This document shows, piece after piece, positions 11,738-20,414 of a stretch of DNA of 64,000 bases. The notes beneath the pieces were generated by a model. That model searched no databases. It had not been told where the DNA came from and saw only the letters and a program-made list of their open reading frames with translations. Source of the stretch: Variovorax jilinensis (GTDB taxonomy: Bacteria > Pseudomonadota > Gammaproteobacteria > Burkholderiales > Burkholderiaceae_C); NCBI RefSeq assembly GCF_030316885.1, contig NZ_JASZYQ010000003.1, positions 744,001 to 808,000 of the forward strand, given 5' to 3'. A program made the translations under genes and the position numbers. The number at the start of each line of letters is the position of its first letter. The stretch's first letter is position 1.

Positions 11738-12310
11738 TTAGATCTTGCCGACCAGGTCGAACGAAGGCTTGAGCGTTTCCGCGCCTTCGGTCCACTTGGC
11801 GGGGCAGACTTCGCCCGGATGGGCTGCCACGTACTGGGCAGCCTTCACGCGGCGCAGCAGTTCGGCAGCGTCGCGGCCGATGCCGTTGTCGTGCACTTCG
11901 ATGGTCTTGATCTTGCCTTCGGGATCGATCACAAAAGTACCGCGATAGGCCAGACCGGCGTCTTCGCCTTCCTCGATCAGGACCTGGAAGGCACGTGCCA
12001 GTTGCTGGCTCGGGTCACCGATCAGCGGGTACTTGACCTTGCCGATCGTGTCGGAGGTGTCGTGCCAGGCCTTGTGCGTGAAATGGGTGTCGGTCGAGAC
12101 GCCATAGATCTCGACGCCAAGCTTCTGGAATTCAGCGTAATGGTCGGCCAGGTCGCCGAGCTCGGTCGGGCACACGAAGGTGAAGTCGGCCGGGTAGAAG
12201 ACGACCACAGACCACTTGCCCTTGAAGTTCTCGTTGCTGACGGGCACGAACTTGCCGTTGTGATAGGCGGTGGCCTTGAACGGGACGATTTCGGTATTGA
12301 TCAGGGACAT
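11738..12310 (-). CDS. ahpC: Alkyl hydroperoxide reductase subunit C (peroxiredoxin)
   Basis: Typical two-cysteine peroxiredoxin reducing hydrogen peroxide, organic peroxides and peroxynitrite in the cytoplasm. It has 190 residues. Peroxidatic Cys47 sits in FVCPTE and resolving Cys169 in GEVCPAKW. The start at [13 protein letters not shown] was preferred over an ATG 42 bases upstream because it matches the conserved N-terminus of the family. Upstream there is a TATACT -10 and an OxyR-like site, so induction by peroxide is likely. Confidence 0.97.
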   Translation of the reverse strand: MSLINTEIVPFKATAYHNGKFVPVSNENFKGKWSVVVFYPADFTFVCPTELGDLADHYAEFQKLGVEIYGVSTDTHFTHKAWHDTSDTIGKVKYPLIGDPSQQLARAFQVLIEEGEDAGLAYRGTFVIDPEGKIKTIEVHDNGIGRDAAELLRRVKAAQYVAAHPGEVCPAKWTEGAETLKPSFDLVGKI

Positions 12311-12350
12311 GCTTGGATTTCCTTGGTGGCTGATAAGAAGGGTGCGAGCC

Positions 12351-12368
12351 ATTAGTATAACTACTAAT
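12351..12368. promoter_or_regulatory. Palindrome over the ahpC -10 region
   Basis: Perfect 7-bp inverted repeat ATTAGTA / TACTAAT with a 4-base centre. On the minus strand it contains TATACT (12359-12354), a good -10 for ahpC. It could be an operator for a second regulator or simply symmetrical promoter DNA. Confidence 0.5.
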
Positions 12369-12380
12369 ATGCTCCATTTG

Positions 12381-12417
12381 ATAGCTCCACACTATTAAAT
12401 GCATAGGCGGGCGAATG
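12381..12417 (-). promoter_or_regulatory. OxyR-type binding site upstream of ahpC
   Basis: ATAG (12381), seven bases, CTAT (12392), seven bases, ATAG (12403): three of the four quarter-sites of the OxyR motif ATAG-N7-CTAT-N7-ATAG-N7-CTAT are perfect with exact spacing; the last (12414-12417) is not. It abuts the -35 position of the ahpC promoter, as expected for an activator. Confidence 0.75.
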
Positions 12418-12529
12418 AATGCGAACACCTATCACCCTCACCCGCATGCAGAGCGCGGGCGCATGGACTTTGTTGCCAGCCCCGGGGCGCGCCTCGCACA
12501 ATCGACCCTTTGAAGAACAAGGAAAAACC

Positions 12530-13006
12530 ATGAAGGGCGACCCACAAGTCATCGACCACCTGCAGGCGCAGCTAAAGAACGAGCTGACCGCGATCAACCA
12601 GTACTTCCTGCACTACCGCATGCTCAAGCACTGGGGCCTCGACAAGCTGGCGAAGAAGGAATACGAGGAGTCGATCGGCGAGATGAAGCACGCCGACAAG
12701 CTCATGGACCGCATCTTCATGCTCGACGGCCTGCCGAACCTGCAGGACCTGGCCAAGCTCCAGGTCGGCGAGGACGTGCCCGAGATCCTCGAGTGCGACC
12801 TGAAATCCGAACTGGGGGCGCAGGCCACGATCAAGGCCGGCATCGCCCATTGCGAGACCGTGCGCGACTACGTCTCGCGCGACCTGCTCCAGGGCATCCT
12901 CGACGACACCGAGGAGCACATCGATTTCCTCGAGACCCAGATCGACCTGGTCGGCAAGGTCGGACTGCAGAACTACCTGCAGTCGCAGATGGCCGAAGTC
13001 GAGTAA
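12530..13006 (+). CDS. bfr: Bacterioferritin
   Basis: Iron-storage 24-mer with ferroxidase activity and heme at the dimer interface. The 158 residues match the family length. Visible ligands: Glu18, Glu51 and His54 of the di-iron centre, Met52 as the heme axial ligand (in GEMKHADKL), and the second half of the centre in DDTEEHIDFLE. The start was chosen at MKGDPQVIDHLQAQL, preceded by AAGGAA. Divergent from ahpC across a region holding the OxyR-type site; it ends in a strong terminator. Works with Bfd (21.2 kb), which reduces bacterioferritin heme to release iron. Confidence 0.97.
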   Translation: MKGDPQVIDHLQAQLKNELTAINQYFLHYRMLKHWGLDKLAKKEYEESIGEMKHADKLMDRIFMLDGLPNLQDLAKLQVGEDVPEILECDLKSELGAQATIKAGIAHCETVRDYVSRDLLQGILDDTEEHIDFLETQIDLVGKVGLQNYLQSQMAEVE

Positions 13007-13039
13007 GGCGACGAAGGCGCCCAGGGTGCAAACACTGCG

Positions 13040-13065
13040 AGCGGGGCCGAGGCCCCGCTTTTTTT
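13040..13065 (+). terminator. Rho-independent terminator of bfr
   Basis: Nine-bp G/C-rich stem (13040-13048 with 13051-13059), 2-base loop as drawn, then seven T. It lies 33 bases after the bfr stop. Confidence 0.92.
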
Positions 13066-13173
13066 CGCCTTTACGAAACTTCATTGCTATCGAAAAGGTA
13101 GCAATCATTCCTTTCCGGATGCGGCACGGAAGGCCGAGCGCACCGCCGTCGGCCCGGCGAGGACGAGCTTGCA

Positions 13174-13192
13174 AATAGAATTCATTCTCATC
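13174..13192 (-). promoter_or_regulatory. Fur-box-like site upstream of the PepSY gene
   Basis: On the minus strand GATGAGAATGAATTCTATT, close to the Fur consensus in its first eleven positions. It lies 26 bp before the start of the PepSY gene that opens the five-gene electron-transfer cluster. Confidence 0.65.
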
Positions 13193-13217
13193 TGTGAGGC
13201 TAGAATCGCGGGCTTCG

Positions 13218-13862
13218 ATGACCGCTGCCACCTCCGACAACCGCCGCCGCGCCTACTGGCTCAAGACCCTGCACGAGTGGCACTGGGTGAGCTCCGCGCT
13301 GTGCCTGATCGGCCTGCTGCTGTTCGGCATCACGGGCTTCACGCTGAATCACGCGGCCAGCATCGAGGCCAAGCCCAAGGTCACGAGCCGCACCGCGAAC
13401 GTGGACGACGCGCTGCGCCAGGCGCTGCGCCAGCAGGTGCCGGCCGCCAAGGCGAACAAGGGCAAGGCCGAGCTGCCCGAAGCCCTGCAGGCGTGGATCG
13501 GGAAGCAATGGTCGGTCGATACCGCGGGCCGCGAGGCCGAGTGGACCGATGACGAGATCTACCTCTCGCTGCCGCGCCCGGGCGGCGATGCCTGGCTGCG
13601 AGTCAGCCTCGGCGACGGCGAGGCCGAGTACGAGCTCACCGACCGCGGCTGGCTCTCCTATTTCAACGACCTGCACAAGGGCCGCAACAGCGGAGCCGCC
13701 TGGAGCTGGTTCATCGACATCTTCGCGGGCGCCACGCTGGTGTTCTCGATCACGGGCCTGTTCATCCTCAAGATGCATGCGGGCAACCGGCCCTTCACCT
13801 GGCCGATGGTCGGCATGGGCCTGGTGATCCCGGTGCTGCTCGCGCTGCTCTTCATTCACTGA
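13218..13862 (+). CDS. PepSY-associated transmembrane protein
   Basis: Small inner-membrane protein (214 residues) of the PepSY-TM family, related to parts of PiuB-like ferric-siderophore reductases. One membrane span near residues 24-44, a periplasmic domain of about 105 residues, then two spans near 165-187 and 195-213. Histidines flank the first span (HEWHW at 19-23, His45) and the second (His154 in DLHKG; another in LKMHAG), so a heme or metal centre is possible but unproven. First gene after a Fur-like box; DUF2271, DUF4198, apbE and a flavoreductase follow in the same direction. Confidence 0.85.
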   Translation: MTAATSDNRRRAYWLKTLHEWHWVSSALCLIGLLLFGITGFTLNHAASIEAKPKVTSRTANVDDALRQALRQQVPAAKANKGKAELPEALQAWIGKQWSVDTAGREAEWTDDEIYLSLPRPGGDAWLRVSLGDGEAEYELTDRGWLSYFNDLHKGRNSGAAWSWFIDIFAGATLVFSITGLFILKMHAGNRPFTWPMVGMGLVIPVLLALLFIH

Positions 13863-13881
13863 TCCTGGAAAGAGGTTTTTC

Positions 13882-14406
13882 GTGCAAGTTCGCTATTCCC
13901 TCGCGCTCGCGGCGCTCGTCGGCGCGCCGGTCTTCGCAGCCGGGCTGACGGTCAACGTCGACATTCCCCGGCTCAACGTCTCCGAATACCACCGCCCCTA
14001 CGTCGCGGCCTGGATCGAGCGGCCCGACCAGTCGGTGGCGAGCACGCTCGCGGTCTGGTACGACGTCAAGAACAAGGGCGGCAATGCAGAGGGCGAAGGC
14101 ACGAAGTGGCTCAAGGACCTGCGCCAATGGTGGCGTCGCACGGGTCGGGAGCTGCAGATGCCGGTGGATGGCATCAGCAGCGCGACCCGGCCTGCAGGCA
14201 AGCACCAGATCACGGCCGCCGAAGGCTCGGTGACGCTGCCCAAGCTGGCTCCCGGTGCCTACAAGCTGTATGTCGAGGCGGCGCGCGAAGTCGGCGGCCG
14301 CGAGATCGTGAGCATCCCGTTCCAGTGGCCGCCCACCAAGGCCGAGCAGTCGCAGGTCGCGGGCAACAGCGAGCTCGGCGAAGTCTCGCTCGAACTCAAG
14401 CCCTGA
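13882..14406 (+). CDS. Secreted DUF2271 protein with a flavinylation-like motif
   Basis: Exported protein of 174 residues: signal peptide 1-20 ending in VFAAG, then the DUF2271 domain. The function of the family is not established. Residues 96-102 read DGISSAT, which fits D-x-x-S-x-A-T and so resembles the D-x-x-(S/T)-G-A-(S/T) motif to which ApbE attaches FMN in NqrC/RnfG proteins; Thr102 would be the acceptor. ApbE is encoded two genes downstream. Starts 19 bases after the PepSY stop and precedes the DUF4198 gene by 38 bases. Covalent FMN is inference. Confidence 0.85.
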   Translation: MQVRYSLALAALVGAPVFAAGLTVNVDIPRLNVSEYHRPYVAAWIERPDQSVASTLAVWYDVKNKGGNAEGEGTKWLKDLRQWWRRTGRELQMPVDGISSATRPAGKHQITAAEGSVTLPKLAPGAYKLYVEAAREVGGREIVSIPFQWPPTKAEQSQVAGNSELGEVSLELKP

Positions 14407-14444
14407 GCCCTCCAACGTTCACTCCATCTCCTGAGGAATTCATC

Positions 14445-15248
14445 ATGAAGCTCCATCTGCGCTCCCTCGCCCTCGGCCTCGCACTCTGCGCCGGCACCGC
14501 TGCCGTGCAGGCCCACAACGCCTGGCTCATGCCCTCGACCACGGTGCTGTCGAAGGCCGACTGGATCACGGTCGACGCCGCGGTCTCGAACGACCTCTTC
14601 TTCTTCAACCACAACCCGCTCAACCTCGACAGCCTGGTCGTGACGGCGCCCGACGGCAGCGCCCTCAAGCCCGAGAACATGTTCAAGGGCAAGCTGCGCG
14701 CGGGCTTCGACCTGAACCTCACGCAGCCCGGCACCTACCGCGTCGCGTTGACCAACGACGGCGTCTTCGCGCGCTGGAAGGACAAGGCCACCGGCCAGCA
14801 GAAACGCGCACGCGGCACGCCCGAGAACATCGCCAGCCAGATCCCGGCCGACGCTACCGAGGTCGAGGTCACGCAATCGGCAGGCCGCAACGAGACCTTC
14901 GTCACCGTCGGCAAGCCCAGCGCGCTGCGCCCGAGCGGCAAGGGCCTCGAGCTGATCACGGCCAACCCGACCGACCTCGTGAAGGGCGAGAAGACCCTCT
15001 TCACGATGAATCTCGACGGCCAGCCCGCCAGGGACCTCGACGTGACGGTCACGCTGGGCGATACCCGCTACCGCGACAAGCTCGACGAGCTCAAGATCAA
15101 GACCGACGCCAAGGGCCAGTTCAGCGTGACCTGGCCGGCCGCCGGCATGTACTGGCTCGATGCCAGCACCACCGACAAGAAGACTTCGGTGCCCCAGGCC
15201 AAGGAACGCCGCCTGAGCTACGCCGCCACCCTGGAAGTGATGCCCTGA
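14445..15248 (+). CDS. Secreted DUF4198 protein
   Basis: Periplasmic protein of 267 residues with a clear signal peptide. Cleavage after VQA (residue 23) would leave His24 as the mature N-terminus (HNAWLMPS), a layout known from histidine-brace copper proteins; His56 in FFNHNPL could be a second ligand. The rest is Ig-like beta-rich sequence. DUF4198 members are often linked with metal uptake, but no activity is known to me. GAGGA lies 8 bases before the ATG. Fourth position of a co-directional run with PepSY, DUF2271 and apbE. Confidence 0.82.
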   Translation: MKLHLRSLALGLALCAGTAAVQAHNAWLMPSTTVLSKADWITVDAAVSNDLFFFNHNPLNLDSLVVTAPDGSALKPENMFKGKLRAGFDLNLTQPGTYRVALTNDGVFARWKDKATGQQKRARGTPENIASQIPADATEVEVTQSAGRNETFVTVGKPSALRPSGKGLELITANPTDLVKGEKTLFTMNLDGQPARDLDVTVTLGDTRYRDKLDELKIKTDAKGQFSVTWPAAGMYWLDASTTDKKTSVPQAKERRLSYAATLEVMP

Positions 15249-15280
15249 GCCTCGGCCCCTTTCTGAGCGATCCGGCGCCG

Positions 15281-16300
15281 ATGCGCCCCTCGTTCGCCGT
15301 CCGGCGCGCGGGCGGCTACGCCAACTCGCCCCAGCCGCGCCGCGCCGACCCGGCGAGCCTGCAGGACCTGGCCGGCCGCAGCATGGGCACGACCTGGTCG
15401 CTGCGCCTTCACAACCCCGCCATGCTCCCGCTCGATGCGGTGCGCACAGCGGTGCAGGACGCGCTCGACCGCGTGGTCGCCCAGATGAGCACCTGGGAGG
15501 CCGATTCCGACATCAGCCGCTTCAACCGTGCAGACGCAGGCAGCCGCCACCTGCTGGCCCCGGAGTTCGCCGAGGTGATCGCCTGCGCCGTGCATTGGGC
15601 AGAAGCCAGCGGCGGCGCCATCGATCCGAGCGTCGGTCCGCTGGTCGCGCTGTGGGGCTTCGGCGCCCATGCGGCCGGATCGGCCGCACCCGAGCCGCCC
15701 TCGCATTCCGCGCTCACGCTCGCACGCCAACGCGTGGGCTGGCAGCGCCTGGCCTTCGACCCCGCACAGGGCAGCCTGCTGCAACCGGGCGGCGGGGTGC
15801 TCGACCTGTCGGGCATCGCCAAGGGCTTCGGGGTCGACCAGGCGGCGCAGGCGCTGCAGTCGCTCGGCATTCGCGACTTCCTGGTCGAGGTCGGCGGCGA
15901 ACTGCGCGCGGCAGGGCGCAGGCCCGATGGCGCGCGCTGGCAGGTGCAGGTCGAGGCCCTGCCCGGCTGCTCGCAGCGCATCGCGCTCGACGACATGGCG
16001 ATCGCCACCTCGGGTGACCGCTGGCACGCACACGAACACCAGGGCCGGCGCTGGTCGCACACGCTCGATCCGCGTTCGGGCGAGCCGACCCCGCGTGCGC
16101 TCGCATCGGTCTCGGTGCTGCACCGCGAGTGCATGCAGGCCGACGCACTCGCCACCGTGCTGAGCGTGCTGGGCCCCCAGGAGGGCCTGGCCTTCGCGCG
16201 CCGCCATGGCATTGCCGCGCTGTTCGTCTGCCGTGCCGACGCGGGCCCGGCGTGCTACGCGAGCGAAGGCTGGCCGACGCTCTGCGCCGACGTCCGATGA
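15281..16300 (+). CDS. apbE: FAD:protein FMN transferase (ApbE)
   Basis: Transfers FMN from FAD to a Ser/Thr of a target protein, using magnesium. Of 339 residues, the ApbE domain starts near 33 (RSMGTTWSLRL) and contains DLSGIAKGFGVDQAA (179-193), ATSGDRW and HTLDPRSGEPTP, all conserved in the family. Unlike most ApbE proteins, no signal peptide or lipobox is visible: the N-terminus is Arg/Pro-rich. The stop overlaps the next start (ATGA), so it is translationally coupled to the flavoreductase. Likely partner: the DUF2271 protein in the same cluster. Confidence 0.93.
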   Translation: MRPSFAVRRAGGYANSPQPRRADPASLQDLAGRSMGTTWSLRLHNPAMLPLDAVRTAVQDALDRVVAQMSTWEADSDISRFNRADAGSRHLLAPEFAEVIACAVHWAEASGGAIDPSVGPLVALWGFGAHAAGSAAPEPPSHSALTLARQRVGWQRLAFDPAQGSLLQPGGGVLDLSGIAKGFGVDQAAQALQSLGIRDFLVEVGGELRAAGRRPDGARWQVQVEALPGCSQRIALDDMAIATSGDRWHAHEHQGRRWSHTLDPRSGEPTPRALASVSVLHRECMQADALATVLSVLGPQEGLAFARRHGIAALFVCRADAGPACYASEGWPTLCADVR

Positions 16301-17697
16301 GCGAGACGGCGCTGCGCACGCTGGCCGCGTGCCTCACGGTGCTGGCCTACGCGGGCCTCTGTGCCGCCATCTATTGGCGCCAGCGCCGGCAACGCGCCGA
16401 GCACGAACGGATGGCGCGCGCGCTCGCCGGGGGCAGCGCCGAGGCTGGCGGCAGCGGCCGCGCCGCCACGCTGGTGCTGCACGCCAGCCAGACCGGCCAG
16501 GCCGAGGAACTGGCGTGGCAGACCGGCCGCTGGCTGCATGCGTCCGGCACGCCCGCACGCGTGCTGTCGCTCAACGACGTCGATGCCGAACTGCTGCGCA
16601 CGGCGCCGCAGGCCCTTTTCATCGCCAGCACCTACGGCGAGGGCGATGCGCCCGACGGCGCCAGCGTGTTCGCCGAACGCGTGATGGGCGGCGCGGCCGC
16701 CGAGCTTTCCTCGCTTCGCTACGCGGTGCTCGCGCTCGGCGACCGTCAGTACGCGAACTTCTGCCGCTTCGGCCGCCAGCTCGACGACTGGCTGCATGCA
16801 GCCGGAGCCGTGCGCAGCCATGCACGCATCGAGGTCGACAACGCCGAGCCCGCGAGCCTCGCGGCCTGGCAGGCGCAGTGCGGAGGCGGCACGGCCGCGG
16901 CGCCGACGGTGCCGGCGCCGGAGGCCGTCGCCCTGCCCTGGCGGCTGGTGTCGCGCCGGCTCCTCAACGAAGGCAGCGCAGGTGGGCCGGTCTACGAGCT
17001 GGCATTCGCGCCCGCATCGCCACCCCCCGCCGGCGCGGCGCCCGAATGGGAATCGGGCGACATCGCCCAGCTCGTGCTGACGAGCGACCCGGGCCGCCCG
17101 CGCGACTACTCGATCGCGTCGGTGCCGGCTGACGGCCAGCTCGAACTGATCGTGCGCCAGGAACAGCACCCGGACGGCACGCTCGGCGCGGCCTCGGGCC
17201 TGCTCACGGCAAGTCTCGATCCGGGCGACACGGTCGCGCTGCGGCTGCGCCCGCATCGCAGCTTCCGGCTCGGCGACAACCGCGAACGCCCACTGCTGCT
17301 GATCGGCAACGGCACCGGCCTGGCGGGCCTGCGCAGCCATCTGCGCAGCCGCGCGGCACTGGGCCTGCACGACAACTGGCTGGTCTTCGGCGAGCGCAAC
17401 GCCCGCCACGATTTCCTGTGCCGGGACGAGATCGAAGCCTGGCAACGCAGCGGCGTGCTGGCACGGATCGACCTCGTCTTCTCGCGCGACCAGGCCGAGC
17501 GCCGGTACGTGCAGCACCGCCTGCTGCAGCAGCACGAGCAGGTGCGCGAACTGCTGGCGCGCGACGGCGCGATGTACGTCTGCGGCAGCCTCCAGGGCAT
17601 GGCGAGCGGCGTCGATGCGGCGCTGCGCCAGATCGCCGGCGACACGCTGATGCGCGAGATGACAAGCACAGGCCGGTATCGGCGCGACGTCTATTGA
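16297..17697 (+). CDS. Membrane-anchored diflavin reductase (CysJ-like)
   Basis: NADPH-dependent flavoprotein of 466 residues related to the sulfite reductase alpha subunit. One membrane span (about 6-26) is followed by a basic RQRRQR segment, which places the rest in the cytoplasm. A flavodoxin-like FMN domain follows (STYGEGDAPDGAS near 110), then a ferredoxin-reductase FAD domain (RDYSIAS near 269) and an NADPH domain (GNGTGLAG and YVCGSLQGMASGV). The linker domain is shorter than in CysJ, and no cysI partner is nearby, so sulfite reduction is unlikely. Probably feeds electrons to the PepSY/DUF2271 system. Confidence 0.85.
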   Translation: MSETALRTLAACLTVLAYAGLCAAIYWRQRRQRAEHERMARALAGGSAEAGGSGRAATLVLHASQTGQAEELAWQTGRWLHASGTPARVLSLNDVDAELLRTAPQALFIASTYGEGDAPDGASVFAERVMGGAAAELSSLRYAVLALGDRQYANFCRFGRQLDDWLHAAGAVRSHARIEVDNAEPASLAAWQAQCGGGTAAAPTVPAPEAVALPWRLVSRRLLNEGSAGGPVYELAFAPASPPPAGAAPEWESGDIAQLVLTSDPGRPRDYSIASVPADGQLELIVRQEQHPDGTLGAASGLLTASLDPGDTVALRLRPHRSFRLGDNRERPLLLIGNGTGLAGLRSHLRSRAALGLHDNWLVFGERNARHDFLCRDEIEAWQRSGVLARIDLVFSRDQAERRYVQHRLLQQHEQVRELLARDGAMYVCGSLQGMASGVDAALRQIAGDTLMREMTSTGRYRRDVY

Positions 17698-17790
17698 GAC
17701 GGCCAGTTGCGCACGCGCAACGAATTCGGCCGCGAATCTCCCAAATTTCTACGAATTGGTACGCGGCGGTGTCAGCAGGTTAACAGTCGT

Positions 17791-17809
17791 ATTGAGATTC
17801 ATTATCATT
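17791..17809 (+). promoter_or_regulatory. Fur-box-like site upstream of the siderophore receptor
   Basis: ATTGAGATTCATTATCATT differs from the Fur consensus AATGAGAATGATTATCATT at only three positions. It lies 124 bp ahead of the receptor start, in the gap after the flavoreductase gene. Confidence 0.85.
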
Positions 17810-17932
17810 TCGTGACTTCGCGTTTCCGTGAATCAGCTCACCCAGCCAATCCCAGCCGCCGCGCCACGCCGAGGCCCCACGGGACCCGCCAGTCGAGTTC
17901 TCAGCTTTCCTGCCCTTTCCGGAGAACCCCTC

Positions 17933-20326
17933 ATGGCCTACATCAAGAGCCGCAAGCATGCCGTCGCGCGCGCGCTGCCCCCGTTCGGCAGCGCGGCCGC
18001 CGCCGCCACGCTGATCGCAATGTCCCTGCCAGCGACCGCACAGACGTCTGCGAGCACCCTCAAGGAAGTCCGCGTCGAAGACACGACGGCCAACGAGTTC
18101 CGGGTCGAGAACTCGGCAAACCCCAAGTTCACCGCCCCGCTGGTCGACATCCCGCAGGTGATCCAGGTCATTCCCGAGGCGCTGATGCGCGAGCAGGGCG
18201 CCACCACGCTGACCGAAGCGCTGCGCAACACACCCGGCGCGGGCGCCTTCTTCCTCGGTGAGAACGGCAACACCAACACCGGCGACTCGATCTTCATGCG
18301 TGGCTTCGACGCCTCGGGCAGCATCTTCGTGGACGGCGTGCGCGACCTCGGCTCCATCTCGCGCGACATGTTCAACATCGAGCAGGTCGAAGTGGTCAAG
18401 GGCCCGTCGGGCACCGACGTGGGCCGCACCTCGCCGACCGGCTACATCAACCTGATCAGCAAGAAGCCCAAGCTCGAGAACAGCTTCTCGGGCTCGCTGA
18501 CCTACGGCAGCGCCGACTTCGGCCGCGGCACCCTCGACTGGAACCGCGTCATCGGCAGCGCCGACGGCTCCGCCACCGCCTTCCGCATCAATGCGGTCGC
18601 CGAAGACGGCGGCGTCGCCGGCCGCGACGAGGTCAAGAACAAGCGCTGGGGCATCGCACCGTCCATCGCCTTCGGCCTCAACACGCCGACCCGCGTGTTC
18701 CTCGACTACCTGCACGTGAAGCAGGACAACGTGCCCGATGGCGGCGTGCCGACCATCGGCCTGCCCGGCTACTCGACGCCCGATGCGCTGCTGATCAACT
18801 CGCCGATCCTGCGCCGCACCTTCCTCAACTTCGCGCAGCCGGTCGACTCGAAGAATTTCTACGGCACGTCGCAGGACTTCAACGACGTCACGGCCGACAT
18901 GTTCACCGCGCGCGTCGAGCACGACATCACGCCCGACATGACGGTGCGCAACGTCACGCGCTACGGCAAGACCCAGCAGGACTACATGCTGACGGCCTTC
19001 ATGCTCGGCGGCCTCACGGCAAGCCGCGTCGGCCAGACCAGCACCTACCGCGGCACCGTGCCGGCAGTCACCGCGGCCTTCATCGCGACGCCGAACCCGG
19101 CCAACCCGCTGACCTGGACCACCACCCGCAACCTGCCGACCAACAAGGACCAGGAAAACACGATCTTCCTGAACCAGACCAGCCTGTCGTCCAAGTTCAA
19201 CACCGGCAGCTTCAGCCACACGACGAACGTCGGCCTCGAGCTGATGCGCGAAGAGCAGACGCTCGGCAACTTCTACGGCCCGGGCTTCCCTGGCGTCGCC
19301 ACCACCTTCGCGCCGGCAGGCTCTTGGCCCGTCGCCAACCTGTACAACCCGAACCCGAACGTGGTCGGCTACAACCGGATCTCCAACGGCACGGGCTCGT
19401 TCGGCAAGACCGACACGGTCAGCCTGTACGGCTTCGACACGATGAAGATCAACGAGTACTGGCAGATCACGGGTGGCCTGCGCTACGACCACTACGACAC
19501 CAGCTACTCGGCCACTGCGCTGACCCTGCCGTCGCGCGCCATCACCCCGACCGACCTGTCGACCTCGGGCGACCTCTGGAGCGGCAAGCTCGGCGTGGTC
19601 TACAAGCCGGCCGAGAACGGCAGCATCTACGCGGCGTGGGGCACCTCCTCGCAACCGCCGGGCGGCGCCAACTTCGCACTGGCCGCGGCCGGCACCGGCA
19701 GCAGCGCCTCGCGCACCGACTTCGATCCGCAGGAAGCCACCACCTACGAGGTCGGCACCAAGTGGGACGTGCTCAACAAGAACCTGTCGCTGACCGCTGC
19801 GCTCTATCGCACCGAAGTGAAGAACGAAGTCGTGCAGGACCCGACCACGCTGCTGTACTACCAGACCGGCAAGAAGCGCGTGCAGGGCATCGAGCTCGGC
19901 GCCGCCGGCGCGATCACCGAGAACTGGGGCGTCAGCGCCGGCTTCACGACCATGGACACCTCGGTGCGCAGCGGCCCGGCCGTGACCGCGGACGGCACCG
20001 AAGTGCTGGCCTACACGCCCAAGAATGCCTTCACGCTGTGGACCAGCTACCAGTTGCCCTTCGGCCTGACGATCGGCGGGGGTGCCCGCTACAACGGCAA
20101 GCTGCATCGCGGCACCGATGGCGCGGTCGGCACGCCCGCCTACACCGACGCCTACTGGGTGTTCGACGCCATGGCTTCCTACCGCATCAACAAGAACGTC
20201 GACCTTCAGCTGAACCTGTACAACGTCTTCGACGAGCAGTACGTGGCGGCGATCAACAAGAGCGGCTACCGCTACACGCCGGGCATTCCGCGCTCGGCGC
20301 GCGTGACGGCCAACTTCGCGTTCTGA
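17933..20326 (+). CDS. fiu: TonB-dependent catecholate siderophore receptor (Fiu-like)
   Basis: Outer-membrane receptor for ferric catecholates. The 797-residue protein has a long leader ending SLPATAQ, the TonB-box region [10 protein letters not shown], a siderophore-type plug ([20 protein letters not shown] and [14 protein letters not shown]) and a 22-strand barrel ending [11 protein letters not shown] 17933 with CCGGAGAA ahead is preferred to an ATG 105 bases upstream. A good Fur box precedes it and piuC follows, the usual fiu/piuC pairing. The exact siderophore cannot be read from sequence; Fiu-type receptors take monomeric catechols and catechol drug conjugates. Confidence 0.92.
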   Translation: MAYIKSRKHAVARALPPFGSAAAAATLIAMSLPATAQTSASTLKEVRVEDTTANEFRVENSANPKFTAPLVDIPQVIQVIPEALMREQGATTLTEALRNTPGAGAFFLGENGNTNTGDSIFMRGFDASGSIFVDGVRDLGSISRDMFNIEQVEVVKGPSGTDVGRTSPTGYINLISKKPKLENSFSGSLTYGSADFGRGTLDWNRVIGSADGSATAFRINAVAEDGGVAGRDEVKNKRWGIAPSIAFGLNTPTRVFLDYLHVKQDNVPDGGVPTIGLPGYSTPDALLINSPILRRTFLNFAQPVDSKNFYGTSQDFNDVTADMFTARVEHDITPDMTVRNVTRYGKTQQDYMLTAFMLGGLTASRVGQTSTYRGTVPAVTAAFIATPNPANPLTWTTTRNLPTNKDQENTIFLNQTSLSSKFNTGSFSHTTNVGLELMREEQTLGNFYGPGFPGVATTFAPAGSWPVANLYNPNPNVVGYNRISNGTGSFGKTDTVSLYGFDTMKINEYWQITGGLRYDHYDTSYSATALTLPSRAITPTDLSTSGDLWSGKLGVVYKPAENGSIYAAWGTSSQPPGGANFALAAAGTGSSASRTDFDPQEATTYEVGTKWDVLNKNLSLTAALYRTEVKNEVVQDPTTLLYYQTGKKRVQGIELGAAGAITENWGVSAGFTTMDTSVRSGPAVTADGTEVLAYTPKNAFTLWTSYQLPFGLTIGGGARYNGKLHRGTDGAVGTPAYTDAYWVFDAMASYRINKNVDLQLNLYNVFDEQYVAAINKSGYRYTPGIPRSARVTANFAF

Positions 20327-20366
20327 CGCGGGTCAAACCGCGCGCATCCGCGCGATGCGACACTCG

Positions 20367-20394
20367 AGCCCCGCCCGATGGTCGGGGCTTTTTT
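20367..20394 (+). terminator. Terminator between fiu and piuC
   Basis: Seven-bp stem (20367-20373 with 20383-20389) and a six-T run, 40 bases past the receptor stop and 20 bases ahead of piuC. It may limit piuC expression to read-through. Confidence 0.85.
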
Positions 20395-20414
20395 CATTTC
20401 GCAGGACTTCACTC

